64,000 nucleotides of DNA from Ancylostoma caninum (GCA_037903475.1 JBAJFG010000591.1:744001-808000), one strand, 5' to 3'. Shown: positions 1-13,100, counted from the first letter of the stretch. Program-made: numbers and translations. The notes: a model not told the origin generated them from the sequence alone.

Positions 1-951
1 GTTTCCTGTACTATTATCACATCGTGTCATGGTTACCCTACACCTTTTTATATTAGTTTTTGTTTTTGTAGAGTAAGCTCCATTTGATCCGTTTTCGTTT
101 ATGCTGTACTTATTCCTGTTGAGCCTACCTAGGCTTTTATTCGTTACTGAGCTGGTGTTGTGATTGTTACATTGAATAACAAAGGTTTTTCATAAAATAT
201 CTCTTTATCGTAAAATATATGTATAATAAGAGAAAAGCAAATTCAAACGAAGACAGAACCCGATAGGAGGGGAATTCAATGTGGAAGTCTTGTGTTACAA
301 TGGACAAGGGTTCCAGTTAACAGAAAAGCGACTTATTACATGCAGACTAGAAATGTGTGGTTAGTAGTAGCACTCGCGGTAGTCCTGGGCCTATGGGTTG
401 TGAATCATTTTTTTGGTGGAAATGTTCGGAAGAACTAACTTTGGCACTGCAAAATGTAGCTTTGGTCTTATTATGAGTTCACACAGGTTGGAAGACGAGC
501 TTTTGGGTGAAGATGTGCTGCTATGACATGAGTAAAGTGAAAATTTTCTCAGATTTAGGCCATGCTGTCGCATGGACCTGGCCACAAATTTTGACTAAAT
601 CCTGAAGATGAATCCCGCGATGAGTGCTTTGATTAAATGCAACTGAGATCAGAGGAATGGGAAATTATAACGGATAGAGATCTTAACATTTATGTATAAT
701 ATATATTAGCGAACATAAATTAGGTCGTTCGTATCACATCCAGAGGCCGAGAAGGCGCGTCAAATCGCAACCAGCACCGAGTGAGGAGCTTTCGTGGCGC
801 AGCACTGAAACAACGGAGAATGAGAATCCTGCAACTCAGCCGGATGTCTGGGATGTGCACAATCACGTCGGCTACGAAGGCTTTGCTGTGAAACTACTAC
901 CGTTACACTTGGACACTGGGTGAAATTACCACATTGTGGGCGTGACGCAGA
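1..951. other. 3' flank of the receptor gene, no assignable gene
   Basis: Downstream of the minus-strand receptor stop. A good acceptor-like TTGTTTCAG (reading minus, exon side from 804 downward) could start an alternative last exon ending in an early stop. The rest is AT-rich with no repeat or ORF that I recognise. Confidence 0.4.
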
Positions 952-1105
952 TCACACTACCGTAGTCTGTGTGGGCTGCCATGTCCGACTGACGAATCGC
1001 GGCGCCCATTTGATGCCGGCCAGACCGTTCAGGATGAGTTCACGGAATTCCGGATTCAAGAACGCGTAGAGAAGTGGATTAGCGACACATGATAGCATTG
1101 CCAAA
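952..1105 (-). CDS. Receptor exon 8: TM7 and C-terminal tail
   Basis: The acceptor GTTTCAG restores a Phe codon, followed by LAMLSCVANPLLYAFLNPEF, a canonical TM7 NPxxY and helix 8. The tail ends WQPTQTTVV and a TGA at 952-954. The codon before VV could instead splice at a GTAGTG donor to an acceptor near 805 (TTGTTTCAG), giving a short different tail, so the last residues are less certain. Confidence 0.8.
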
Positions 1106-4100
1106 CTGAAACGGATACTTGTCAATTTTGGATTGAATCCTTGTCAGTGTATATCGGTGTATATCACACTATATCACAATTTGCAATGAAATTTAAAGTT
1201 CTCAAAGAATCGTTCGAACTCCTAGAGGGTCGCTTGGAATGCTGAACAAGAATGTGGTACCCATTGCGCTCTACAACCAATTTTTTAAGCTTACGGTAGG
1301 AATGCTGTGAAAGGAAGTTTCCCAATTACCTCTTCCCCAGTTCGGATGAAATGGCTGTTCATGTACATTTTACGAAAGGGAAGACCGCGACGCAAAGATT
1401 AAATGCTCGGAAGTTCGACTTTTCCGGATTAGATATTAAAAAGATTCATCCGGACATCATTCATTGCCCGCATGCTTCATTAGAAACATGGGTAACTCCA
1501 CACCTATAGGTGTGATTATCCATGGGTAGGCAAGCAGCTGGGTGAGGGCGATGTCAAGTATGGGAAAACATTGCAATGGAGTCAAGTAAGGAATAATTTT
1601 AGTACATTAGTACGTTTGCCACGAGTAATTTTAATGATGCATCCGGTCTCATGTCAAAAAAATTGGAAGTTTTACGTAGTTGAAAGATTCATGAATAGGA
1701 TTGAGGTCCCGTGTCCAGGGCGGGGGGGGGGGGGGATTGAGATCCGTAAATACAGAACAAGGCAAAACCAGCTTGACAAACTAATCTTCGTGTTCTGTAC
1801 CTCCAAATATTACCTAATTTGTCAGATAGTCTTCGATTCCAGCCACCGTGGTAAGCGCTTTATGAATCTTTGCCCGCCAGCTATACAGCAGAGATCAGCT
1901 ACGGTTCCATAAATATTAATATTTTACTCGCAAAACTCGTAAACCGAGTTGGAAAGCTGAAACCGCCCCGGCGCACAGGCAGGCGTCAGTTCTGTTTCTC
2001 TCGCTGAAGTTCTGAGGACCCAGACAAACTTTCGGAACTTCCGCGGAGCTTGCCGATTTTCGGAACTTCCGCCTGATTTACTACTGGAGCTCGATTTTCG
2101 GAACTTCCGCGAAAATATGACGTCACTCGTCGATTTTTTCGGAAGTTCCGCGCAAGTTCCGTGCAAGTTCCGAATGGAGACGCAGAGAAAAAAGTAGCTT
2201 CGGAACTTTCGCGGAGCTTGACACTTTTCGGAACTTCCGCGGAGCTTCGAGACAGAATGATCCAAGAAACTAACAGATTAAATGGCATATTTTCGTCCAT
2301 TTTTATAGTGACATGTTCTTGATTGACTTCGGCCAGATAAATAACAAGTCGTGGTAGAATAAGAAATTTTTTACGCTATTTTTTCCTCGAAATTCACTTC
2401 GGGATGCCCCAATAATGACATCTTTAATGTCGAATTTCGGGTAAAGCTCGTGTCAGATAAATGTACCCCTGGGATTGTCCCCATAAATATGAGAATTTAA
2501 CAGATTTTTGCCAAAGAGGAATTTTTCCATGTTATCATTGATTTTGAACCCTGACGCAGATATGTAGCACAGTCAGAGGGCAGACCTGCTTGAAGCTCAT
2601 CTTCGAAGAACATAGCTACTACAGGCGCAATTAGTGCTATGTGGTGGAACGATCTGTGGTGGGATTCACGATCCCACGATTTTTGGCATCGGGACGCCTG
2701 GAGGTGTTCATCACTCCATATTGGCTCATTTAACCTTATTACTCGAATTATGTTTGGCTCTGTAATGCGCGAATTACGTCACTCTTGTTCGATTTCGGAA
2801 CTTCCGCGGAGCTAGTTCAGAACCTCCGCGGGGCCAGTTCGGAACGTCCGCGGAGCTTATTCGGAACTTCGGTCGGGTCACCCGCGGAAGTTCCGAACAA
2901 GCTCCACAGAAGCTCCGAAAGTTTGTTTGGGGAGACAGCTTGCCATAAAAGAAGTGAGTATTTGCTATCAGCTCTTGTGCAAATGCTTGCCATTTTTTAA
3001 AAGAGGGTATATGTGGTCCTCCTTCTAAAAACACCAGTTGTGCACTTCACGAATAGAACGACTTTGGAACATTATCAGGGTGGTTTGTACGCGATTAGTA
3101 TTGAGAAAAGAGCCGAAGAAAGAAGCTGAAGAGGATAACAAGTGAAAGAAGTGGTGGTTAAAGAAAAAAATAAAAAAGGAGATAGTGTGGGAAAAAGTCT
3201 TCCTTTTATTAGTTTCTTTTTCAATGAGAAAAGCAACAGCATTCATGGCAGAACAAGATGTGGTCGTGATTGTGCGGATACTCTGGATCAGTGTAACAGA
3301 AATGATGGCGATGAAACTCTTGGAAAAATCGGAAAATCTGAGGAGATGAGTCGCCTCAAGAGAAAGCTACAAAGATTGCTCTAAGGGTGAAAAAGCTAAA
3401 AAAATGCTCTTGGAACGAAATATGTAGTATCATAGACCCATCATTCTACCCTCCAGCTTTTTTCAAGCAAAAATTTCTTCGCTTCCAATTGCTCGAATCT
3501 GGGAATGATTTGCTTTTTTTCACGTGGAAAATTATCCTTTCTAAGCTTATTTTTTCCTACACTGGAATGGAGAAAACGTACAAGTGTGTGATGAGGTTAA
3601 GGAGGTATGTGTAGTCGTTGCCGTTGTAGGCGAGCAGATCTTGGCTGTCGGTGAACTCCATCAGTGTGCTGACAATGTTGTGTGGTAGCGATGTGATCCC
3701 GAATATCACCACCATCGACACCAAGATCAATGTGACTCGTCGTCGCTGTTGCAACACCCGTCTCTTTTGCTCGATCAGATGAGTTAGCTGGAATTGTTGG
3801 ATTTAATCGATGCCCATTCAAGGCAGTTTACAAGGAAATCTTCACTTCAATGCAGAGACATTGCAGTGAAAAGCACTATTTAATTTTTTTTCACAAATTT
3901 CGATAAATTTTTCTTATATCATAATCCCTGCACTTACAACTATGTAATGTTCATATTCCCTGTACCTACAACTATATAATGTTCATGGACAAATGGGGAG
4001 ATAAAAGTAGACAACGACGCGCCCGCTCACGGTTATCGCCTAATTTTGGTCAAACGCGCAGCGTATGGTGTCGACCCTCCTTTCGCGGAGGAAGCGAAAT

Positions 4101-7100
4101 ATGCATGTATAGTCCTTGTCAAAAAGTTAGACGGATTCTGTGACTGCAGAAACGCGGTGGGACCCGAAGGATGGATGAGTAGAGAGTATGCTCTAAATGA
4201 GAGGGTCAAGGAGGTAGGTCCCGGCGCGACGATGTGAAACCGCACGCGCAATCCGTCTATCTTTTTGACAAGGACTGTACACACGGCTACACTCATCCGC
4301 GCTTCTAAGCGCGCGGGAAAAATCCGTGGGGAATTTATTTTCTTGGATTCCCCATAAGTTCAGCGTTGAACATGAGTTTTGCATCCCCCCCCCCTGCCCA
4401 GAAAATTTCAAATAAGAACACTTCTGCTGCTTTTAAGATGCCGTCTTCGGAGAAATCCAGAATCTCCACAACCAACCTGCTCCTTGTGCTGCTGCGTGTC
4501 GCCACCGGCTGTGGCGGCGACGACGTACAGAAGATTCGCCTGCTGTGCGATCGAAGTCAATCGCGACTTCGCCCTTCTTCTCAAAAATGAGAACACCTGA
4601 ACAAGGTATGTATAGTAGGGTCGTGACATTCTACACAGCAGCACATACCGCTTGGTAGCAGATGGTCATGATCGTGAACGGGATAACAAATTGAATGGCA
4701 AGCACGAACAGCGTGTAGATCCGTTTCGAGTGCACGTTCGGCCATTTTTCCGTGCAGAACTCACCACAGACGTCTGAATGGGAGGCGCTGGCCTCGAGTT
4801 AACGTCAACACAATAAATTAACTCACTTATCGCAGGGTATTTCTTCATTTTCATATGGTAAACATAGGGCAATGTGGCCAGTATTGATATTATCCAGAGA
4901 AGTATTGTAATTCGGATAGCGTTCACCTTTCGGAGTGGACTTCCTGAAGAAAAAAAGGGAGTTGATAGTCATTGCCAATGGTGGAACTAAAAAAAAACGT
5001 GTTGATTAAACTTTTTGTTTTGGATAAATTATCTTAATGTTTCTAAAAGCACCCTCCCCTCTTTCCTCTGAGATTTTCACATGAGAAGAATGCTCAGGAG
5101 CTCCCAATCACAATGGTATATGTGATTCTGCCGAAAAAACCCATTCTCGAACCTTAGTTTCCAGAAGCTTAGGGGCGGAGCCAAGGCTGGAGCACGAGAT
5201 TTTCGCGCCAAGGACTCCGTTGCTGTTCACACATGTACCGCACCTCCTATCACAATACGAAGCACACGTTGAGGAAATCTCATAAGATGTCAGAGATTTC
5301 CTTCTAGCGCCACTCCTTTGCTAGGAGTGTACCATCTGACGATTTAGGAGGTGCGATTCCAGTTCAGCTCCGCCCAAAAGCTTCCCAAGTAGATGGGCTG
5401 AAAACCGGTTTCAGGAACTTTTACACATAGTCGTTCATATAGTTCGTAATACCATTAATATCAGCATCTCCCGTAGGTTCTTTCCGATCAGAAATTTCAA
5501 ACACGGATATTTCGCACCTGGAGCAATTACTAATCGAAAGTATCGATCAATGGCAATAGCACATAAGGAAAACGTGCCGATGAACAGACCAATCGCCTGG
5601 ATGCCACCGACAACTCGACACAGCATTGAGCCGAAGTACCTGGAATTCAGATACTGTTGTTCTCCTCGTTTCCTGGATTTCGATCCTTTCCAGCAGCCCC
5701 GCATCGCCAGGATCGACTTCTTTGTTAGACGGCAAAGGCAGTTTCATAGTTGTGTCACAGTGCAAAAACGTGAATGCACACAAAGAATGCATTTACTGAA
5801 TTGCTCCCAGGACTGGTCGTTAGCCCACCCATGGTGAATTTTGCTCCGCAGCTCCTTGCGCCGGGCAAAAATGGTCATTCTTCCGCTGAATCAATTTAAG
5901 GAACTTCATTTGCATGGGTTGGTGGTCTTGAAGAGAATCCATATGAGAGCTTCACCAAGCTAGACCCAGTATCAAGGTGAAGATATAGTTATACTAGACG
6001 GCATACCCGGCTTCGCTCGGGTGTTTTACAACCCTGGCTTTCTCACATTGGTGAGAACAATTGCCATTGCTGGTAAAATCATTGGAAATACCTATAATTT
6101 TGGTGGTGAGCACATTAGCGATGCTCAGGTACAGGGCATTCCCCTCCGAGTAAACATAGCGTTGAAGACACGCGCGCGAGCTGATCCATTCCAAGGATCA
6201 AAATCTCAATCGAAAGGCTACATGGGAATGGTTTTTAACGGTTCGGACGTAGCCTTTCAACTGAGAATTTGATCTGTGGAATGGATTAGCGCGCGTGCGT
6301 CTCCAACGCGATGTTTACTCCGGAGTGGAAGCCCTTTAACAGCTCCCCTCAAGTAATCCCGTAGGCGAAACGTCAGTGTCAGTAAAGTTATTTCAATGAC
6401 AAATTCGTGGAAAACAGTGGCCATATTCGTGCTTAGATGTTTAAAGTGTTCGATTGATCCAGTAAGCACATTTTGCCAGTTTTCAGAAGCAGGAAAAGAA
6501 CAGAAGACATTAGTGAACCGATATATTCGTGCAAAACAATTGCCGTATTTGTGTTCAACGTATTGAAAAATCCTAGTAGACACGTCTCAACCGATCCATG
6601 GGCGAAAACAGGGAAAAATCAATAAAACCGATAGATCGATATTTTGTGCAGAATGGTTATCATCAATTTGTGTTCAGCGTACTGGAAAACCACAGCACAC
6701 ATGTCCTTGACTGTCCCCAAACGAAAATGGAAAAGATAGATGAAATCGATAAATCCGTAATTCGTGCGGAATGTTTGTTGTGTTCGTGTTCAGCGTATTG
6801 ACGAACTCCAATAGACATCTGTCTGCCGCCCCATGGGCAAGAATGGCGAAAAATCAATAAAATCGATAAATTGATAATTTCATGCAAAGCGGTTGGCATA
6901 TTCGTGTTCAGCGTACTGAGATACCCCAGTGTACGTGTTCCCACCAACCCCTGAGGAAAAAAGCGAAAAATCAATAAAACCGATAAATCGATATTTTCGC
7001 GCGAAGCGGTTGCCATATTCGTGTTCAGCGCATTAAGAAACCTCAGTGTACGTGTCCCCACCAACCCCTGAGCAAAAAAGCGAAAAATCAATAAAATCGA

Positions 7101-10100
7101 TAAATCGATATTCTCGTGCGAAGCGGTTGCCATATTCGTGTTCAGCGCATTAAGAAATCCCAGTAGGCATATCCTCATCGACTCCGGGGGGAAAATAGCG
7201 AAAAATCAATAAAATCGATAAATCGATAGTTTCGTGCAAAGTGGTTGCCATATTCGTGTTCAGCGCATTGAGATACGCCAGTGTACGTGTCCCCACTGAC
7301 CCCTGGGCAAAAGTAGCGAAAAATCAATAAAATCGATATGATCGATAAATCAGTCGATATTTCCTAGAGGAAGGTAGCCTAAAACCTCCGCCGGCCTTTG
7401 ATGGGTATGTGTGCAAAGTTTGGTCCCGATCGGTTAACCCTCCGCGATTTCTATAAGGAACATACATACATATATACATACATACATACACACACACGCA
7501 CAGACATTCTACTTTATATATACAGATGGATATAGTTAAGATATAGTATAGTTCGGCATAGGGACCCGGATGCATCATTGAGATTACCCAGGGTAAACGT
7601 GTTGACGCCAGTAACGACGGATGAATTTGTGCGGTATTATTACGCCCACCCAGGGTGATCTCAATGATGCATGCGGCCCTCATATGCATCAGGAAGGATA
7701 GGTAATGTCATACCTATGGGTAGCAGCTGCTATAGACAACGTCACGTCTGGGCAAACATGTTGGTGTGTGCCAGGCAAAGGTAAATTTGTATGTTGACAC
7801 ATTTACCTTGGGTGATCCCAATAATGCACTCCAGTTAACCCATGGATACGATTACTAACGCTACAGAAGAATTCTGTGACATCAAAATTCGCTATTTCAG
7901 CTTCAGTTCGTATGAGTTTTAGTAGCGGAGATCGCTCTCCATACAGAGTTTGTCCTTGTTGATAGGTTTCTCTAGCAATCACGTGGTAGCAAGCTCTGAA
8001 CACTCATAGGTTTTCTTCAAATACTTCGACAAAATGAACTCATTTATCATAAGATTTATCATAAGAAATGTCTGTTCAGCTGCTTCAATGAATCAATCAG
8101 GTGTTCATACCGAAAAAAGCGAGGCACTTTGAAAGGAAATTAACTCTTTGGGGTGAACTTTTAACTGATACTATAGTGCATGGGTGCTCTATTTTTAGGA
8201 AAGCTTGTATCAACAACATACTGAGCTTAAATATTACAGTCTAGAGTAACTTCAAGCAGAGTCATCGTAAAAACCATGGAATCAAAATCGTTAGAAAAAC
8301 ATCTCGAAAGTCTCAGAATTACGCACACGCTCTCATTTTCATTGGTTGTTAATGGCAATTAGGATAAGCCATATAAATAAGATCGCTTGCTACGGTTTCG
8401 CTCTTTTATTCGTTTGGGTGTCGCAAAACCTAAGGATTCTTCAAGGATTAGAGCTATAACCCCTGCTGCATTTCTCCACTCTACCAATTGTTGTGTAGTA
8501 CACATTTCTCTAGGACATGCACTGTCCACTATATTGTTGAAGTAGCGAGGAAGTGCCACGAGTAATCATTGACGAGGACGTGTAAGTGGCCTGCCGCACT
8601 TGCCTTCAGAATAATGTGGCTATTTTTTGTCAGATATGCTGCTGATGTGAAGCTGAAAGCAGTGAAGCGACTCATAACAAAATAAAAGGGCAAAGGCGAG
8701 CAGACATGCCATAAATATCATATGAGATGTCAAAAATATACTCTTTAGCTGTAAGGCGATTCAGCGCTCTAATAACAAATGAGCTATGTTAATCGCATTT
8801 AAGAAAAACAGAATTATTCTTAGATTTAGAGAGTTCTTCAGCGTCAAAAGAAGAAAATATCATAAGCACAGCATATATTCTTATGTAGGTCCAATCATAC
8901 CCACGGGTGTAAGATTACCCGCACTTCCAATGATGCACAGAATTTTGCCCAGGAAACTAATAGCATTGCACAGTTTATCGAGAATAGACTATGTAAGTAT
9001 TCAGGCCCCTCATGCATGATTGAACCCATAGGTATGACACTAGCCATGACTAATCATCGCCAAGAGTAACTTTATACCTACAGTAACGAATGGGCATAGA
9101 CAACTTCAGGCATGGGTAAAGATTTTCATGGGTCCCAGCCAAAGGGTATTTGATGGGTCCCGGGCAAAGGGTAAATTTGGATATGTCAAAAAGATTACCA
9201 TGGGTAATATGAATGATGCATCCGGCCGCAAAGAACTTCACCCCCTTCGATTAACACAGGGCAGCGCTATAGCAACATTCGAACGAGATTGGAAGAGAAT
9301 AAAGGAAGAACTATTGAGCATATGTGCTGAGGTGTGCATTTTTTCCTTGAAATTCATGAAAACCTGTTCTTTGCGAAGGAAAATATTGGAAGAAAAGCGA
9401 TTAGCAGATGAGTGAAGCAGGAAACATTTATCTGGAGACATTTTTCTCAATTGTTTTTTTTTCGAATATTCGACATTTCGAATAGCGCTCCTGAAAGAGT
9501 GTTCCCAATCTTCCCAATAAGATTTTTCCCAATAAGAGAGTAACTAGGAATTTGACTTTGGCCCAGATTTGGACGACTCTACTTAACTCGGTACGCCGCA
9601 ATGAACAGCAACAAATAGATTCATCTGTTTAGGGATAGAGCTAAAGGTAAGTGTGAGTCAGTGGAAAATAATAGAACAATGTACAATACTGCTCATGGGA
9701 TCGCGAAAACCGACGGTCGCTCCGCGGATTCACCGTCGCGCACCGTCGCTTCGCCTTAACTTGTTTAGAACTGCCCCAATCGTAGCGTTTTGGTCACCAA
9801 TCGATTTGTCTCGTCGAGATCTTTCGAATGAGCTATTTCCGTTATGAAAGTGTTCGGCACATCAATCTTCATAAAGGAACATTTTGCAAAACCTTGCCAA
9901 ACTCGGGCATCGAACCTTCCACCTGTTGCTCGCCAGACAAGACGCTTAGCTACTGCGCCATGCGAAAATCAATGAAAAAAAAACCGCAACTGCCTTTAGA
10001 AACCCCTCATACGGGGTTTTTCATCTTTTCTAGCATATTGCAAAACGAATTCAGCGGGTGGGTATTGAACCTGAGACCCACCACAAACGCGTCGTTGTGG

Positions 10101-13100
10101 GACCCTTGCTTCCAAAGGGAAGCTTTGCTTGAAGTAATACATAGTGCTGGAAAATCGAATCTCTGGAAAACTTGTCCTTCTCACACAAAATGTGCTCACT
10201 TACGAGTTCTTCAAGAGTGCATAGGCTCCCATTGTCCAACCGCTTTTCCAGGGCTGTTAGAGACAGATACAGGAATGCGCCTTAATTTCTAGCAAAATTA
10301 ACGCGGTCCTAGGTGAGAAGCGAGGACGGCTGGAACCATCGGAACTACAACTTCTGGAAGAGCACTCAATGTTCTTGATCACCTTTCCTTGGATAGGTCG
10401 GTAGCTCATCCCACTGAGGAGCTGTAGCTTCCTCAACATCGAGGTTTTCACAGGGGACAGCAAAAGTTCGCACTTTGAGCGAGAGTAACATCGAGATTAG
10501 CAGGCCAGCGGCAATGCCACTTGCAGGACTTCTAGTGCATAAAGAGTTATTTCCAACCCATTCCACATTCAGGTTACCTAGTTGCGATGAAACGGTGCGC
10601 TCCATCAGCAACCTCCTCGAAAATCGGATGTCTTTGAGATCATGTAGAGTTTGCTCAGTTCTGCGCCTTCGTGCGTGATTTTGGGAGTTTTTGCCCTTGT
10701 TTAGAGAAAATCATCGAAATCGAGCTTCAGTTCTGACTCATCGCGCGTATTTCTGCTACTACAGATTCGATCCATTACATGGCATCGATCGATATATCGA
10801 TTACTTGGCGAAAACAAGTAAGCAGAAGGCATACCCCCACATTCGGTAGCTCATTCGGAAGATCTCGACGAGACAAATCGATTGGTGACCAAAACGCTTT
10901 CATTGGGGCAGTTCTAAGCAAGTTATGGCGAAGCGACGGTGCGCGACGGTGAATCCGCGGAGCGACCGTCGGTTTTCGCCATCCCATGAGCAGTATTGTA
11001 TCTTTAATTCTACAATTTTCTTGAGAAATCGCAGTCTATCATATTTGCACTAGAGAAAAATTTCTCTTCACTTCTCTAAAGCTTTTTTTTTCGCTTAGGA
11101 AAATTTTCCCTTAAAAGAGATAACTCTGATCTGAATCAGTTTACAACAGCAACGCGAATTGCACATCTAAGAGCTTGACAAAAATTTAAACGATGCGAAT
11201 TTGAAGAGAAACCAAGCTTATAATCCGTGAAATGCTCACCATTGCTTGGCAATGTGCGTAACTGGAGTGAGTGGAATGGACAGCATACAAAGAATCACGT
11301 CGCTAACCGCTAAGTTTACTATGAAGATGTTCTGTACAGTCTGAAGACTTCTATGCCGTACTGTTGCGTATATGACACCTGAAAGCAAAGTATGAGTAGA
11401 AGTAATAGGGTATGCATGGTGAAGTTATCCCATTCGATATTGTAGTATTTTGATTGTTGAAAGATAGCTAACAAGGGAAGGATACCAAATGTCTGTGGCA
11501 TTTCAAAATGGAATGTGCTTCATAATATGAAGTTGACGATGCTGATCTCGATTATGTTCTCCATTAGTGCCTAATACTACTGCGCAAAAAGTTATAGCCT
11601 TGTCTGTGCAGTACATTCGAAGGTACAGTTTCTACATCCACCTCCCGTGAACCCACAAAATAGGCGTTGTAGTGCAAAATGGATGCAGAATTTGCGATCA
11701 GTAGCTCAACTGAACCTGTATGCAAAATTTCAGCGAAAAAAGGCAAGAATTACGGTTAGACAATCACCCCTTGATCATTTACTACTACTACCACTCACGA
11801 GGAAACGGTCATTGGGTATAGGGTAGTTCAGGCATCTCGCAGATTCCATCCAAATTTTGCATATAGGGGTAATTTCAGGTGCTGATCACAATTATCAGCA
11901 TCATTTTGCAAGCCTCTAACATTTTAATGTCGAAATTCAACAATTTTGTTTGGTTTTCTACAGTAATTGCTGTTCATTCTACCGCAAACCTATAAGAATG
12001 TAGTGACGTCACGAAATGGATATCATATTCGTGTTCAGCACTTCAGATAACCCTATTATGGAAATTTTCAGCAAAAAAGAATTCCTTGAAAATTTGGGCT
12101 CACGTGAGTCCATCAGTAGTTCCACTGTCGACGAAGTCGGGGTAGTGAAGATCTTTGAAAACGCTTTCAAGCTTTTAGAATATGTATTTGCAAGTAGAAA
12201 CACTTACAAAAAACTGCATAGAATAGATTTTTAGAGAAAATCAGTAACTGGGAGAAAATGCAAAAGTGCCACCCCTGAGGGGAATTGAACCCGTGAGGGT
12301 ATTCACGGGAACAGAGACACTTACCACTGCGCCACACTTCCTTGACCTACCTGACATACCTTATTTTATGTATACCTTCTTATCACTTGCGTCTGGAAAA
12401 ATGAATATAAATCATTGCAGACGCGAGGCTGGGCCAAGGTCAAGATAGTTTTGAAATCAGAGCTTCGAGATGCACAAGGCAGTGTACACTCCCCACGAGG
12501 AAGTCTCCGATGAAGCAAAGTTCCCTTGTAATTAGTAGTAGTAGCGACTGATCAAGGCGCAATTCTTTACCCGTAGTGATGCATTTTCCGCTGAGATTTT
12601 GCATACAGGGTTACTTGGACTGCTGATCACGAATTCTGCATTCATTTTTCACGGCAACGCCTACTACGTGGGGTTAAGGTGAGTTGATGCAGAAACTGCT
12701 CATAATACTGCACAGACAAGGCTATAACTTTTTGCGCAGTAGTATTAGGCACTAATGGAGAACATAATCGAGATCAGCATCGTCAACTTCATATTATGAG
12801 GCACATTCCATTATGAAGTGCCACAGACATTTGGTATCCTTCCCTTGTAAGATTAGTGTGAATTCATCATTGTAAGGATTATCCAGATGTTTGAAAGCAA
12901 CAATCTCTAGGATGAAGTTCTGAAATCTGCATGAATTGCAAGGTGAGATCACAATTTCCCGAAAAGTCTATAAGCTGAGATATTGAAATTATGTCAAAAA
13001 CTCATTGTAAGAGAGATTCATATATGATTTTATAGCGGAAAATCGCATATAACTCACCCAAGTTTCCAGCCAAACTGATCACGAACACGAACGAGTACAG

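Larger units (their letters stand above)
1106..3581. other. Receptor intron 7 (2.5 kb), repeat-rich
   Basis: Separates TM7 halves. It contains a GATGCATC-family repeat (1466-1652), a 14-G run (1722-1735) and two blocks of TTCGGAACTTCCG-type palindromes (about 1990-2260 and 2785-2925). ORFs here follow the repeats and are not convincing genes. Confidence 0.7.
5985..7560 (+). mobile_element. Composite interspersed element with internal minisatellite and microsatellite tail
   Basis: The left edge is ACTAGACGGCATACCCGGCT followed by TCGCTCGGGTG. The right edge is CAAAGTTTGGTCCCGATCGG, then (ACAT/ACAC)n and GACATTCTACTTTATATATA. This pattern of a CCCGGCTTCGCTCGGGT head and a GATCGGTT...(CATA)n...TATATA tail recalls non-autonomous interspersed families common in invertebrate genomes. 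The class is not decided here. Inside are a TA-flanked MITE (6132-6336) and eight units of a roughly 118-bp tandem repeat. No transposase or RT is seen. Confidence 0.5.
5640..11239. other. Receptor intron 2 (5.6 kb), filled with mobile and repeat DNA
   Basis: Holds a composite element with a 118-bp array (about 5985-7560), several GATGCATC-family copies (7560-9232) and a 1.35-kb foldback element (9664-11017). No coding exon is supported. Unique-looking stretches remain at about 7860-8880 and 9240-9660, where I see no feature. Confidence 0.75.
11379..13057. other. Receptor intron 1 (1.7 kb), mostly one foldback element
   Basis: About 1.38 kb of this intron is the inverted-repeat element 11470-12849. 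The remaining flanks show no further feature. Confidence 0.7.

Noticed and set aside
1990..2260. GGAACTTCC words as heat-shock elements
   Set aside because: The GAA and TTC triplets are one base apart, not two as in a heat-shock element, and they lie in an intron repeat.
1924..2300. Two minus ORFs with Ser-Ser-Glu repeats
   Set aside because: They translate the TTCGGAACTTCCG array and have no other support.
6380..7355. Regular tandem repeats as a CRISPR array
   Set aside because: Units are contiguous 118-bp monomers without short constant repeats and unique spacers, and the DNA is eukaryotic.
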